Origin: Lathyrus oleraceus
Lineage: Eukaryota; Streptophyta; Magnoliopsida; Fabales; Fabaceae
Assembly: GCF_024323335.1 (NCBI RefSeq)
Contig: NC_066584.1
Location: 433,529,408-433,593,407, forward strand
Direction of reading: 5' to 3'
DNA length: 64,000 nucleotides
Part shown: positions 24,942 through 37,700 of the stretch, in pieces
Layout: every line of letters begins with the position of its first letter
Numbering within the stretch: position 1 is the stretch's first letter
Program-made: the position numbers and the translations under genes
The notes under the pieces: model-generated
What the model was told of the DNA's origin: nothing
The model's database searches: none
The model's input: the letters and a program-made list of their open reading frames with translations, nothing else

Positions 24942-25153
24942 TGTTGAATAAACTTTAAATGTTACAGTTAATGGGCTTTTAATAATAAGTTAGTGAAGAG
25001 AATTGGAAGGTCAATAGACAGTGGGAAAATTAAGAGTATTTACTATTTATCATAATTAGTAGAATAGCTAAAGTTTGTTTTGTACGTATAAAGTCCAAAA
25101 TTGTATTCCAATAAAAATACAGAAGTTTACAAACAAAATCGTTTCTTCTGACA
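24942..25153 (+). repeat. 3' LTR of copia element
   Basis: 212 bp, TGTTGAATAAAC to CTTCTGACA. It is followed directly by the second TCTAT target copy. It differs from the 5' LTR by five transitions and no indel. Confidence 0.95.
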
Positions 25154-25158
25154 TCTAT

Positions 25159-26969
25159 TATTTAATTATTGTGTTTGTATGATATGCTATAGAGGTGGCC
25201 GGTCTTGTTCAAACAACCAAACAAGGCAGTGTAGGTCATTGATACACGTATTATTGAAGAAATTGGAAATTATGAAGGAACTATTTTAATAGACTTGACT
25301 TTATTTTAAAAAATACAAAAAAAAATTGACTAAGGATGCAAACATGAAGGAAAAAGTAAATTTATTGAGAAACAATGAGAAGATGTAATCAAAAAATTAA
25401 TATTATATACTATGAAAATTTTATTAGTGAAACACAAACAAACATAGCTGATTCAAAATGAAATAATTATATACAATTATCAAATAGAAAGAAACTTATG
25501 AAATTAAGGAGAAAAATAAGGATAAATGGATAGAGAGAAAATAGGATATATTCTCGTAAGAGGGAATAAATTTTCTCGTAAATCATATTACTCATATTAA
25601 AAGATGATAGAATTAGATATTCAATGGACATAAAATACTTGAAGTTATCGAAGGATATTTAACTTATGTTACACTAAAATTTGAAACACATCATAATATA
25701 GAAACACTATTAGATACTATAAGATTGGATCAAACTTTAACTCTTAAACACAAATTTTCTGAGATGGTCTTAGTAGATAAGATGATCTTAAATAAAAAAA
25801 ACTCTCACTTTTTATAAAAAATAAAATCATATATACCTTAAATTTTAGGGTGTTACAATATGGTACATTAAAACAATAGTTCTTAGATAATGTATTGGGA
25901 TGTTAACGTGTAAGTTATATGTATTTTTTTCTTACAATTCAAAACAAGAAAAAGAAAAAAGAAAACCAAATTCTTAAAAATGAAGTTCCTACAACATCCA
26001 CTGCAAGAGCATAACTCGGTCATGGAGAATGGGAGGTGTGAATCATGAGATCTCTTTTATTTGATGTGCCTAGCTTTGCCATGAAATCTGCACTCTTGAA
26101 ATACTCCGAATACAATATTATTTGGAATTGTCACATTCAAGATATTATACGTTGGTACTCAATACACACAATAGTAGATAAATGACATAAGTATATGCTA
26201 AATACATAGTATACAACAACTATATACACAATATAACATGGATGAAATAAAATATTAAGATCAAACTACACAGCAAAATCAAAATACATAAGGAAAGTCT
26301 ACAAGTTCCTCAAGTCATATTGCTCTTTTCATTTCTTGAAATTTGCTCATTTGAAAATTTATCAATAATATGGGATGAGATATTGCTATCTCAGCAGATC
26401 CTTACTAAACTATAAATTCTATCGGTCAAGGATTTCTAATACTATTCTAGTACTACTAGGGTTTAGAACTCCGTATCAAATAAATAGAAAAGAAAGGGGA
26501 TTAAAACCTAATTGGTCTCATACAATATCTGGATATTAATAAACTAGCTCAATTTGAATCATGTATATTTAAGGAGACGAATAGCCTCACGGAACGTTCC
26601 CCTTCCTACTAGCACTTCTCAAGTGGAGTTATACGGGCTCGAAACTTCCTATTAAACCTTTTCACTAAGGCTAGTTTTATGGTCCGATCTACCACCTTTT
26701 CTTATATTACCCTCTCAATTACAAGCAACAATCATTGGTATTTGCACAGAGTCTTTATATTCAACACATGTATTTGAATTAATTCGTTTCGAAATCAATT
26801 TCGCAGTACTCATTATCTCAAAGTACGGCTACACAACCAAGATCTCATTACTAAATTATTCTTATATCATGCTAGGGTTACTCATATCATTAAATTGTTT
26901 CTCTTGATCAATAAACAAACACCACACAATTCAACAAGGATATTTGCTTCATTGATACTATTATGTACC
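25159..26969. other. AT-rich DNA, no gene recognised
   Basis: Long AT-rich stretch without a supported reading frame, RNA gene or clear element terminus. Some parts read like unmasked repeat or intergenic DNA. Nothing further can be supported. Confidence 0.4.
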
Positions 26970-27331
26970 TGTTAGCTGGGATTTTCGACAGGTGAAAAAC
27001 CTCTGCACACATGGGCAGAGTCGAAAGAGTCTTGCTTCGATCACGATCTCGACTTAGCAAGTTTTCCGGATGTAATAAGAGTTATTTCGATCATGTGGAA
27101 GTGTCGATCATTCAGTCCTTGCGACAACGACGAAGTGGTCGACAGGATGGTTATCTGGGCGCGCAATATTGCGTTCAAAATATCAATAACTGCCTGTAGG
27201 TTTCTTTCCGAAGGGACACATGGAGAAAGCGCTGCATATAGTGTTTTACATGGAGAAATCTGAAGATAAAGATGTTAGGAGCAGTTATTTTATACTGGTA
27301 TATATAGGAGTTCATTGTTTGAAAAAGGGGT
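26970..27331 (+). repeat. 5' part of an unassigned LTR with TATA box
   Basis: TGTTAGCTGGGATTTTCGACAGG looks like an LTR start. The fragment has a TATATATA box at 27299-27306, about 330 bp in, consistent with a U3 promoter. It is rich in TCGA words, like the copia element at 20668 but not obviously its LTR. Family A LTR A3 begins exactly at 27332 and interrupts it, so the rest should lie beyond the whole A3-A4 element, outside the window. Confidence 0.45.
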
Positions 27332-27699
27332 TGTAGCGGTAAATTCATGACCATCAAGCTATGGATAAACTTTACGTCAATAAAATCAGAGTCGCCACCG
27401 TATTTTTATTGTTTCCAAAGGAAAAGGGAAAAGTACGAACAAAACCCAAAGATAAGAAGTTTTCAAATCAAAACTAATAAAATGCCAGAGATTACAAGTA
27501 AGGGGGTTGGTTACACAGAGGGAAGGTGTTAGTATCCAAAGTGTCCTAGGTACTCCTAGGGAGCCCTTTTTTATGTGTGTATGTGTTTTTGGTATAAAAG
27601 ATGTTTGCAATAAATAGAGTTTGGGGATGAGAAAAGAATTCATTGATTATATTTTTATATTCGACAAGACCTTCGGACTTGTGCCTACGTACCAACATA

Positions 27700-28010
27700 C
27701 ACTACGCCAAATAAGGGAAAAGAGGGCGCTTATTTTGGCCTATAACAGCGCTTTTAAGCGCCCTCTAAAGTGGCGCTGGCATAGGTAAAGACAGCGCTTT
27801 GTTTTCCTGGAGAAAGCTCTCTCTAAAGTGGCCCTTTAAGGGCCACATTATAGTGCGCTTTCAGAAAAAAGCGCCCTCTGGAGTGGTCCTTAAAGGGCCA
27901 CCTTAGAGGGCGATTTCTGAACAAAGCGCCCTCTAAAGTTGTCAATGTAAAGTGTTTAGAGGGCGCTTCCTACAGAAAGCGCCCTCTAAAGTGTTAGTTA
28001 TTTTAAAAAA
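27700..28010. repeat. CACTA left subterminal repeat array
   Basis: Alternating AGAGGGCGCTT and AAGCGCCCTCTAAAG words, about seven in both directions. Such arrays bind the transposase accessory protein in CACTA elements. Confidence 0.85.
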
Positions 28011-28243
28011 AATTGTTTGAAAAACAGTGGGTATTTAATTGGGAACCTGTTCGCATGCTGCAAAAGTGTAAAATTCATATTGATTTCATCCTTTAATCCA
28101 ATGTTATACACCATTAATCCATTGATATATACAACATGAATCCATTTATATACAACATTAATCCTCCATATATACAACATTAATATATTGATATTCATGC
28201 ATGTACAACAACATTCCATACATATATGTACAACAACTACAAC

Positions 28244-29040
28244 CTATATGATTCTATGATCAATAATGAATTGACACAATTCATCCTTCATTTCATCCAA
28301 ATGAGCTCTTGAGTAAGATTTGTATTCGTCAAAGTACTACAATTAAGAGAATAAAAAATATTCATGATTTAGTAACAAATTAGATGAAATATCCGATAAT
28401 ATTAAAATAAACCCTAAGTTATTATTCCATACCATTTTTGGGATGTCTATACGATTCAACGCAATGATATCTCTCATAAATCTCAATACAAAAAATCCGC
28501 AATCGATCGAATTATTTTGCTGAGGACACTACACAGAAAAACAAACAATATTATAAGAAAAAAACAAACACTATTATAAGCAAAAATAAGAAACTTAATA
28601 TATACCTGAACTCTGACCCAGGTAATGTCCTTCCTATTACGATAATTCTTTTTCGATCTAAATTTTAGTATTGCCCTAACAAAATAAAAACGTATATTGA
28701 GATCAATCTGACAGACATAATTAAATATACAAATACACACGAATATTTAGGGGAATTTCACTTACGCGTCAACCGTCTTCTTCATACTCGGATATTTACT
28801 CCAATTACCCGGTAACGAATCGAGATAATACACCATTAGTCTCGAAAGATCCATAGTAACCAACACTCAGTGACCACTGTAAAATAAAACAAAAATTTAG
28901 ATGCATGAAAATTTTCTACGTAAAAGATATACATAGATTAGAATGAAATTATTAGAAAGAAAATCTAACCCGTTGCCAGAATTAAACGGTAAAAAATACA
29001 AACTGGGTGTAGTATTATCGCCGACCACCATGAATCTATC
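28244..29040 (-). pseudogene. Ulp1-like (C48) protease exons of CACTA element
   Basis: Short exons with canonical splice sites join in frame on the minus strand: a first piece ending at 28970 (SLYFLPFNSGN), then 28876-28766, 28675-28606, 28528-28433 and 28336-28244. The spliced text carries the Ulp1/SENP catalytic set: His in GH (exon 28876), Asp in VYYLDSLPGNW, then Gln and Cys in CPQQNNSIDCGFFVLRF. It ends HRII and stop. Donors read GTTAGA, GTAAGT, GTATAT and GTATGG; every acceptor ends in AG. One defect is visible: the codon after the catalytic His is TGA where TGG (Trp) is usual. Ulp1 domains are known in plant CACTA and Mutator-like elements. The first exon's left limit is uncertain because a deletion junction lies near 29045. 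Confidence 0.75.
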
Positions 29041-29048
29041 GAACTAGT

Positions 29049-29297
29049 TCATTCAACATTCTCGTTACTTTTCTCACCATGCAAATTCCAACATGTATAA
29101 CTTCGATCAATTCCATGCCGCATTAGATGCGATGTCAACTGAACCGCGTCAACCTGTTTCCCATAACAACAACCCAAGCAAGAACATATCATTCTACTGG
29201 GGTCTTCGGCGTGCGCAACGGCAAACTTAACGAATTCTGATACCCCATTCTCGTACTCTCTCGACAATCGATTGGAAGACATCCATGTATTATCCAT
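29049..29297 (-). pseudogene. CACTA transposase-associated N-terminal domain
   Basis: 83-codon frame whose text matches the transposase-associated domain found at the N-terminus of plant TNP2-type CACTA transposases: WMSSNRLSREYENGVSEFV, then a Cys pattern CSCLGCC, then LTSHLMRHGIDRSYTCW and HGE. Start ATG at 29297 with DNTW just after. The frame stops at 29049, right where Ulp1-like sequence begins. The DDE transposase body that should follow has been deleted. It is therefore a fused remnant of the first and last parts of the mother gene. Confidence 0.8.
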
Positions 29298-30179
29298 TGC
29301 TAATTAGAATAAACAAAAAACAATTTCAGAAGAGAAACCAAAAATGGGATGAGACAAAACAATTTCGCTTTATTGAGTTAGTCTCTGTGCAGGGCATTCA
29401 TGTCTCCAACAACAACCCAAAACCAAAACAATTTTGGTTTATTGAGTTAGTTTCTCAACATTTTCAGATATCTCTGACTTCAATAGCATGAGAATGTATG
29501 AACCATGCATTAAGCATTAGTGGTATGCACTAATTTGTAGCATAGTTATATATCATCATATAGTTTTTACAAAAGATAAACATTGACTAGAAAATATATA
29601 TGTAGAATTGTATAATGGTCTAACTGAAAGCTAACAGAAGAATAGTCGACTCTAATTTACTCTATCAAATAACATCCATACCTAAACTTCTTAAGTTACT
29701 AGCTACGCTATGTATGCTAGAATAAATACACTCATAAGCTGCATAGTGTACCTTTGATTGGTAGAAGGTGTTTTAGATATTGCTGTCTCCTTTTTCTACA
29801 TCGAGAAACAAATGGAACAGTTGGTGAAATTTAACCCATAATGCCTAGTCTCCATTGCTAGCATTGCAACACAATAACTATTGTTGAGAATACTCAATAA
29901 ATGTATGAACCAAGAAAAATGAAACCAAAAATGAACAATAGCGAACGTCAAAAGAGAAACCAAGTAATATGAAGATTAGAAAAATACCTATGGTGTCAAA
30001 ATCGAACAGCTAACAACGAATTAATAGAAGGAGGAAACATCGTAGATCTAACAAAGGTGGAAGGAGAACGCCTTAGAAGTAGCGAAAATCGTAGCAGTGA
30101 GAACTCTAACGTGAAAAAGAACGAAAATAACAGAGAGTGAAATAACAAAACGCGCAGTATGTTATAATTTTAATGTTTA
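29298..30179. other. CACTA 5' non-coding region
   Basis: AT-rich region upstream of the transposase remnant (minus strand). A GGTTTCATTGAG-like word recurs near 29370 and 29440 (TTTATTGAGTTAGT). Probably promoter, leader and first intron of the element gene; no reading frame supported. Confidence 0.45.
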
Positions 30180-30566
30180 CTAAAGCGGACCTTAGAGGGC
30201 GCTTGTGGAAAAAAAGCGCCCTCTAAAGGGGGCCTAAGAGGGCGCTTATGAAAGCGCTCTCTAAGGCTTTCCAAAAGCGCTTTATAAACTGGAAATGCAC
30301 ATGGACTTATAGAGCGCTTTTTTAAAAGCGCCCTCTAAGGATAACCTTAGAGGGCGCTTTCTAAAAAGCGCCCTGTATTGTTGTCCCTCTATCTCCTCCT
30401 TATTTTTTCGCTTCACCTTAGAGGGCGCTTTATTACAAAAGCGCCCTCTAAAGTGCGCTGTCTATTTCAGTTGTTCGCTCCTTATTTTTTCGCTTCACTT
30501 TAGAGTGCGCTTTTGTAATAAAGCGCCCTCTAAGGTGCGCTGTATATTCCAGTTTTTGGCGTAGTG
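30180..30566. repeat. CACTA right subterminal repeat array
   Basis: About ten AGAGGGCGCTT / AAGCGCCCTCTAA words in both directions, ending in TTTGGCGTAGTG. Mirrors the left array. Confidence 0.85.
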
Positions 30567-32755
30567 ATAAAAATGAGGGATCAAAACCTCGTAGTTCGTG
30601 GTATCAATTTCAAAATGAGTGGATTGCTTTTAATAAAAAATTAAGTTAAAAAAAGGCACAAAGGAGCCTAAAAGAGTTTGAACTAGTGTTAGTTCTTTTT
30701 GTATTTTGAAGTTTTTAAGTCAATATAGTTAAGTTCATTTACAAGTTTGATTAAGAAAAGAGTTCAAAATTACAATGGCATAGGGCCAAAGTTTCTAGTT
30801 TGCAATAAAGTCTAAGTTTTAAAATCACAAGTAAAGAAAGTTTTGAAAAGGGGGGGAGATTTTGAAATTTAAGAAGTGGGAGGAGATGAAGAGACTAATC
30901 ATAAGCATAAAATTAAAAGTTAAGAGTTGAAAAGATCTGACCAATGGGGTGCAATCCAACAGACAAGAATGTCATATAGAAAACCCATTTTCCCTTTGGA
31001 CTTTGAATCAAGCAATAATCAGCAAGAAATTAGCAATATGAAGAGCAAGGCATCAAATAAAGATGGTCACATCCAAGTAAGCGACTTCACAACTAACAGT
31101 CTGATTTGTCTCCTAATGTATTAGATGACATACTCCTTGATTGACTCAGAATAAGGCATTAGACACAGGTTCAAAGTGACATTTGCATCAAGACCATGTA
31201 GCAAATGAACTCAAGTGGATCCCAATACTTGTATCAGATAAAAACTTAATTCTTAATGACTTGGTTTAAAAGATGTTGGCATTGGACAAATCCTTTTGCA
31301 TAGGGAATGTTGTCTGATTCTAAGTCCAAAGATCAGATCAAATCCAACAGTCCACACAAACATTTTTTGGGGGTTTTTGTTGTTTATTAAGTATTTTAAG
31401 GTTCTAAGACCACAAGCACAAACAAATATATACAATCACAATATAGGGCTCAAGTGAGCAAAAGGGAAAATGACATTAAAATAAATAAGTCAAGTGATAT
31501 GTATAATGGCAAATGATAAATGGCTTGAATTTAAAGTGCATAAAGTAAATTACTTGAAATTAAAAGTTAGTCAAATGTTAGTTGATTAGATGTTAGTATT
31601 GTTGTGTTTTTCAATTGATTAAGTCATTCTTTGGAGAACACCCAACCCTCTATTCACAAGCATGAATCCTTGAACCAAGACATCTTCCAAAGGAAGGAAA
31701 AAAGGCCAAGTTTCCACACAATACCATGAAAGGGGGGAGACTTACTATCTCACTTACTAGAATGTTATGCCTTTTAGGTCAAAATTTAGCGCTATGTTAA
31801 GCAATCGTAATTGGACTTATGTAGAAGTCATAACTATCTTGGGTCGGGCAATAAATTTTTTGGTGTTAATGCATATGAGAGATATGGTACAATGAACCAT
31901 ACTCCTAAAACATACCACACACAAAAAGAAAATGATCAAAGGATGGACCTAATCTCATCCATACTTGTATTGGTTCATCTAACATAAGTTATTGATGAAC
32001 CAATTAGGCTTAGGATATTAAGATGTCATTGGTCAATGAGAGGGATGGGGTAGAATGGGATTGAAGATGAAGAGGGAGGGGAAATGAGACAAACACAAAT
32101 TGGTCATGGAAGGAATTTTATCAAATTAAAATCATTCATTCATTTTGGGAGATGAAATGTGCATTTCATTAATCCCCTAAATTCAATGATTTTAATCCAA
32201 CAAAAGTCAAATCAACCTTGACCAAGGCCCAAACACATAATCAAACTTCACAAGTCAATAAAATGGCTCAACACAAATTATTCACAATTAATCAATTAAA
32301 ATGCATTTAAATTAAATTATGTTTTATCAAAAAACTAAAACCTCTTCAAAACACTAAATAGATGACCAAGATATTTATCATAGGTCAAACAAGGTCAAAG
32401 GACCTTGGAGAAAAAATTTCATTATTTTTGAAAAGTCAGTGTATTTTTAAACAAGTAAAAATATGCACAAAAACAATTAATTCAGAAAATGAAAGAGAAA
32501 AATATTTGAATTTTTTTGGTGAAAGTCCCATATTTTTTGGATCAATAATGAAATTAATATGAATTAATGAAAAATAAGCAAATAAAAGGAAAATTCAAAA
32601 ATTCAAAAAAATGTGGACCAGATGATCTCCCTTATTAATTGAGGTGGCAAATCAGCTGGTGATCAGTGCACTTTCCACATGCACTGCAGTCAAATGAGAC
32701 ACATGCGTGGTAATCACAATCAACGCCCAAGATTAAAACATTTTAAAAGGATTCT

Positions 32756-33070
32756 ATGGTTGAGATGCTTCCAACACATCGCTGGAGCCAGAGCTCCGGT
32801 CTTCTTCTCCGGTGGACCTCACCGGACTGGTCCACCTTCAACCATCACCAAAATGAAAAAGCAAGACATGGATTCAAAGAAAAAATGCTCAGGAGCTCGA
32901 ATTTGGCCTCAATTTTGTCTTATTCCAAGTATATGAAAAGATACAGGGAATTGAATTTTGAGGATCATGAACTGAGTTACTTCGATTTGACCTCAAAGCA
33001 ACTCAATCTTTTTGCCTACATTGGTAGAACTTCAGCAAACCAAAAATCAACAAGAATAATGGAGAATTAA
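32756..33070 (+). other. Conserved open frame antisense to LTR A3 (104 codons)
   Basis: Same length and position as the frame at 3165-3479 in A1, sharing NEK, ELNFEDHELSYFDLTSK-type text and YIGRT. Roughly half the residues match by eye. No known domain. May be coincidental. Confidence 0.25.
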
Positions 33071-33216
33071 GACAGAATCGAAGAGAAGAAGTTTCTGAAA
33101 AATCACCTCCGAGTTGATCTAATTCCACTTGATCTTGATCTGGATTTGATTGCTTTCTCCACCTCTTACTTGCAGAAACCAAATGAGATGCAAAGGGAAA
33201 TGAATTTCTAGAGTTT

Positions 33217-34703
33217 TGTAGATGTTTAATTGGCTGCATTGTATGGTAAAACACTAGCTGGATTCTAATGTCGTGACTGATGTCATGATATGCTGTGGAG
33301 ATGTTTGTTTGACTGCATTGTAAGTTAGAATATCTAGCTGTACTCTGATGTCTTGGCTGATGTCATGACATTCTGAGTAGTGTACTACAGGATTAGCTAA
33401 TACAGGATTTATTGAATGTCAAACTGGATGTTATGACATTCATCCCTGTCAGCAGATACTGAGGAATAGAACAGTTGGTGTTCTGTTAGAACTCAGGATT
33501 TATTTTCAGTCTGGTTATCAAGGAAATACCAGACCTGGCATAAGGCCTACTGTCTGAATGTCAAACTGGATGCTATGACATTCATCATTGACAGCATATA
33601 CTGAACAATAGGCAGAGTGGTTTTCTGCTACACTTCAGTATGTATCTCAGTCTGTTCTTCAGGAGGATAACAGACCTGACATAAGGCTAATTGTGTAAAT
33701 GTCAAATTGGATGTCTTGACATTTATTAATGTACGCTGATACTGAGGTATGGACAGATTGGTCATGTACAGTTCAGCAAATTTGTATAGTCTGTTTTCAG
33801 GAAAAACAGACTTAGCATATGGTTCTTGATTTGGATGTCAAACTGAATGTTGTGACATTCATTCCTGACAGCATATGTTATATTGTAGGTTGTTTAGTTT
33901 TTCTGTTTCAGCATTTTTCTCAGGCTATTCTTCAGGGATTCAACAGCTGTGAGAAAATCCAAGAAATCAACAACCAAGCTACATTTAATGAACCTAACAA
34001 ATAGCCTATTTGTTAGTAACCTAGATGTGGAATTTAGGGGAACTCGCGTGACCTTAAATTCAGGAGAATACAAGTACAAGGCCCAAGTGATACAATATAA
34101 AAGGATGGCAATCCTTCATTCAGAACTGGGGATTTTGAGGCGTGAAGATTTAGTGTGTTCATCATACTTCACTGCTGTAATTTTTGTGAGTCTTGTATTA
34201 GACATATCTTGTAAGCCAAGCTATTATCACATAGATGATTGCATTGGTATAGGGTGTTCATTGAGTTGTAAGTGTTGTGTCACTCTAAGCTTTTAAGCGT
34301 GAGTGTTGTATATCTTGATTAAAGCTGTTAACCACAATCAAGAGTTGTTTGAAATGTGACTTCATAATTGTCTTTAATATTGATTAAAGGTAGTAATCAC
34401 TGAGGTGATTGAGGGGGAGTGAGTAGGAACTCTGATCTTAGTGTAAGATTGAAATTGCATTGGGTAGGGATTAAGTGAAGAGTTGTAAACGGGGGAGTTT
34501 AGCTCTGAATTAATACTACTAATAGTGGATTTCCTCCCTGGCTTGGTAGCCCCCAGACGTAGGTCATGTTGGACTGAACTGGGTAAACAATTACTTGTGT
34601 TATTTACTGCACTTACTTTTAAGTGCTGCATAATTCTTGTCTGTGCAGAATTGGATGTCATAACAACCCGTGTGACATCGAAAGTATGATAACTAGAATT
34701 TCA
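33217..34703 (+). repeat. 5' LTR of SIRE-type element
   Basis: TGTAGATGTTTAATTGGC to ...AGAATTTCA, 1487 bp. It contains several GAATGTCAAACTGGATG-like repeats every 130-170 bp (33415, 33556, 33695, 33835), a mild internal tandem structure shared by the 3' LTR. Confidence 0.95.
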
Positions 34704-34718
34704 ATTAGCATCAGAGCA
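34704..34718 (+). other. Primer binding site of SIRE-type element
   Basis: ATTAGCATCAGAGCA directly follows the LTR and matches the core ATCAGAGC of the tRNA-Met-type site of plant copia elements. Confidence 0.75.
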
Positions 34719-34773
34719 GGCACCCTGCCTGTTAATTTCTGGGTGAGATCTAGGGAAGTTACTTTCTAGTACC

Positions 34774-37700
34774 ATGGACAAGGATATAGGACACTCAAAT
34801 AGACCACCCATGCTGGATGGTTCTAACTATGATGACTGGAAGCCTCGTATGATAACCTTCTTAAGGTCTCTAGATAGCAAAGTCTGGAGAGCTGTCAACA
34901 AAGGATGGGAACATCCAACGAAGACAGGTGAAGATGGAGGCAGTGTGCAGATTCCTGAAGAAGAGTGGGACAAGGAGAAAGAGGCATTAGCCCTTGGAAA
35001 TTCTAAGGCCTTGAATGCATTGTTCAATGGAATCAGTAAGAACATCTTCAGACTGGTGCACCATTGTGAGCTGGCTAAGGAAGTTTGGGATACCCTCAAG
35101 ATAACTCATGAAGGTACCTCCAAGGTGAAGATGTCCAAACTTCAGATGCTGACCACCAAGTTTGAAAATCTGAGGATGAAAGAGGATGAGACTATTCATG
35201 ACTTTCACATGAATATTCTTGAGATTGCAAACACCTCTGGTGGCTTAGGTGAGAAAATGGCTGAAGAGAAACTTGTAAGAAAGATTCTCAGGTCATTACC
35301 TAAGAGATTTGCCATGAAGGTCACTGCAATAGAAGAAGCTCAAGATATCTGCAACATGAAGGTGGATGAGCTCATTGGTTCTCTCCAAACATTTGAAATG
35401 GGCTTGTGTGAGAATGTTGAAAAGAAGAACAAAAGCGTAGCGTTTGTATCAAATACTGAAGAGGAGTCAGAAGCAGGATATACTGGAAGTGATGAAAGCA
35501 TATCAGAAGCCATAGCCATGCTTGGGAGACAGTTCAACAAGTTCGTGAAGAAGATTGATCAAAGAGGTAGACCAAATGTCAAGAACACCTCGTCTGACAT
35601 CAGGAAAAGATCAACTTCTGAAGAAAAGTTCAACCAAGGCAAGGGAGTCCAATGTCATGGATGTGAAGGCTATGGACACATTAGAGCTGAATGCCCCACC
35701 TACCTCAAGATGCAAAAGAAAGGGCTAGCTGTCTCATGGTCTGAGGGAGATTCTGAAAGTGAATCTGAAGAAGAATCTTCTAAACATGTCACTGCACTAA
35801 CGAGTGTTTGTGCCACGGATGATGACTCAAGTGCAGATGAACTGTCCTTTGATGAACTTGTTGTAGCTTATAAGAAGCTATGTGTCACCAGTGCAGAAGT
35901 GCGTGTACAAGGAGAAAAGCAGAAGAAGCGCATCAAGGAGCTGGAAGATGAGAGACAGAAGCACCTGACAGTCATAGAGGGTCTAAATGGTGAGATAACC
36001 TTGCTGACCTCCAAGCTGGATCAAATGACTAAATCCATCAGAATGTTGAATAAAGGAACTGACACCTTGGAAGAGATCCTAAAGGTGGGACAGAAGTCTA
36101 GAACCATATCTGGTTTAGGCTTCGTGAAAAAATCCTCAGCAGAACTCAAACGCCCAAAGGCTAAAGTTCAGAAATTCAAGCGGAGGTCACACCCAATGTC
36201 TCAACATCAGGGAACCAGGATGAATAATCATCAGAAGAGGAAATTCCAGAAAGGGAGATGTCACCACTGTGGTAGGCTTGGCCATATAAAAGCCTTCTGC
36301 TACAGGCTTCATGGTTACCCTCATGTCAGACCTAAGCATAAGACATATAGGCACTATGTCCCCATCAAGAAGCGACAATGGTATGCTAGGATAGCTCACA
36401 CAACCCTGGGGGCATCTACCAGAGAAGACTGGTACTTTGACAGTGGCTACTCAAGACATATGACTGGTATGGAGAATATATTGGTGGATATACAACCTCA
36501 CATTACCAGTTATGTGACCTTTGGCGATGGTGCTAAAGGAAAAATAAAAGGTGTGGGTAAGCTGGACTGCTCTGGAGTCCCAGAACTGAATAATGTATTG
36601 TTAGTAAAAGGACTGACGGCCAACCTCATCAGCATAAGCCAGCTATGTGATCAAGGATACTATGTTCAGTTCACTAAGGAGCTATGTGTTGTGACAAATG
36701 GAGATAATCAAGAAGTTATGAGAGGATCCAAATCCAAAGATAACTGTTATCTGTGGGAACCTAAGCTCTCAAACTTTTCCACAATGTGCTCCTCTGCCAA
36801 GGAAGAACAGGAGGTGAAGCTGTGGCATAGACGCCTTGGTCATCTACACTTAAGGGGAATGAAAAAGATCATATCCAAGGAAGCAGTTAGAGGAATCCCA
36901 AAGCTGCTTATTGATGAAGGAAGAGTTTGTGGAGAATGCCAGGTGGGCAAGCAAACCAAGATGTCTCATCCGAAGCTGGGACATCCTACAACTTCCAGAG
37001 TTCTTGAACTGTTGCACATGGACTTAATGGGACCTATGCAGGTTGAAAGTCTGGGTGGAAAGAGATATGCATTTGTGGTGGTTGATGACCATTCCAGATA
37101 CCATTCCAGATACACTTGGATAAACTTCATCAGAGAGAAGTTAGATACATTTGATGTCTTCAAAGACCTGTGCATCAGACTTCAGAGGGAAAAGGACAGT
37201 TGTGTTGTCCGAATTAGGAGTGATCATGGTACGGAGTTCAAAAATTCCAAGTTTGATGAGTTCTGCTCGTCTGAAGGAATATGTCATGAGTTCTCCTCTC
37301 CTATAACTCCTCAGCAGAATGGGATAGTTGAAAGGAAAAATAGAACTATTCAAGAATCTGCCAGAGCTATGATTCATGCAAAGAAGCTCCCTATGCACTT
37401 TTGGGCTGAAGCGATGAATACCGCTTGCTATGTTCACAATAGAGTCACCTTGAGAAAAGGAACCTCCTCCACTCTGTATGAAATATGGAAAGGCAGAAAA
37501 CCCACTGTGAAGTACTTTCATATCTTTGGAAGTAAATGCTACATTCTCACAGATCGTGAACAGAGAATGAAAATGGATCCCAAAAGTGATAAGGGTATAT
37601 TCCTAGGATACTCAACTAACAGCAGAGCTTATAGAGTGTTCAACTATAGGACCAATGTCCTGATGGAATCCATAAATGTTATTGTGGATGATAAAGAGGA

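Larger units (their letters stand above)
20668..25153 (+). mobile_element. Complete Ty1/copia retrotransposon, nearly intact
   Basis: A 4486-bp element with two 212-bp LTRs (20668-20879 and 24942-25153), TG...CA ends and a 5-bp target duplication TCTAT (20663-20667 and 25154-25158). The LTRs differ at 5 positions by my count, all transitions, so the insertion is fairly young. PBS, one long gag-pol frame and polypurine tract are in standard order. The coding strand is unusually rich in the word TCGA. It may have been mobile recently; one stop near the gag start is the only obvious defect. Confidence 0.95.
27700..30566 (-). mobile_element. CACTA (En/Spm) transposon, internally deleted
   Basis: Perfect terminal inverted repeats CACTACGCCAAA ... 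TTTGGCGTAGTG with a 3-bp target duplication ATA (27697-27699 and 30567-30569), the hallmark of CACTA elements. The interrupted LTR reads continuously across the site in the other copies. At 2867 bp it is far too short for an autonomous element. Inside, on the minus strand, are the transposase-associated N-terminal domain and Ulp1-like exons; the catalytic transposase between them is gone. It must have depended on a helper transposase. Confidence 0.95.
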
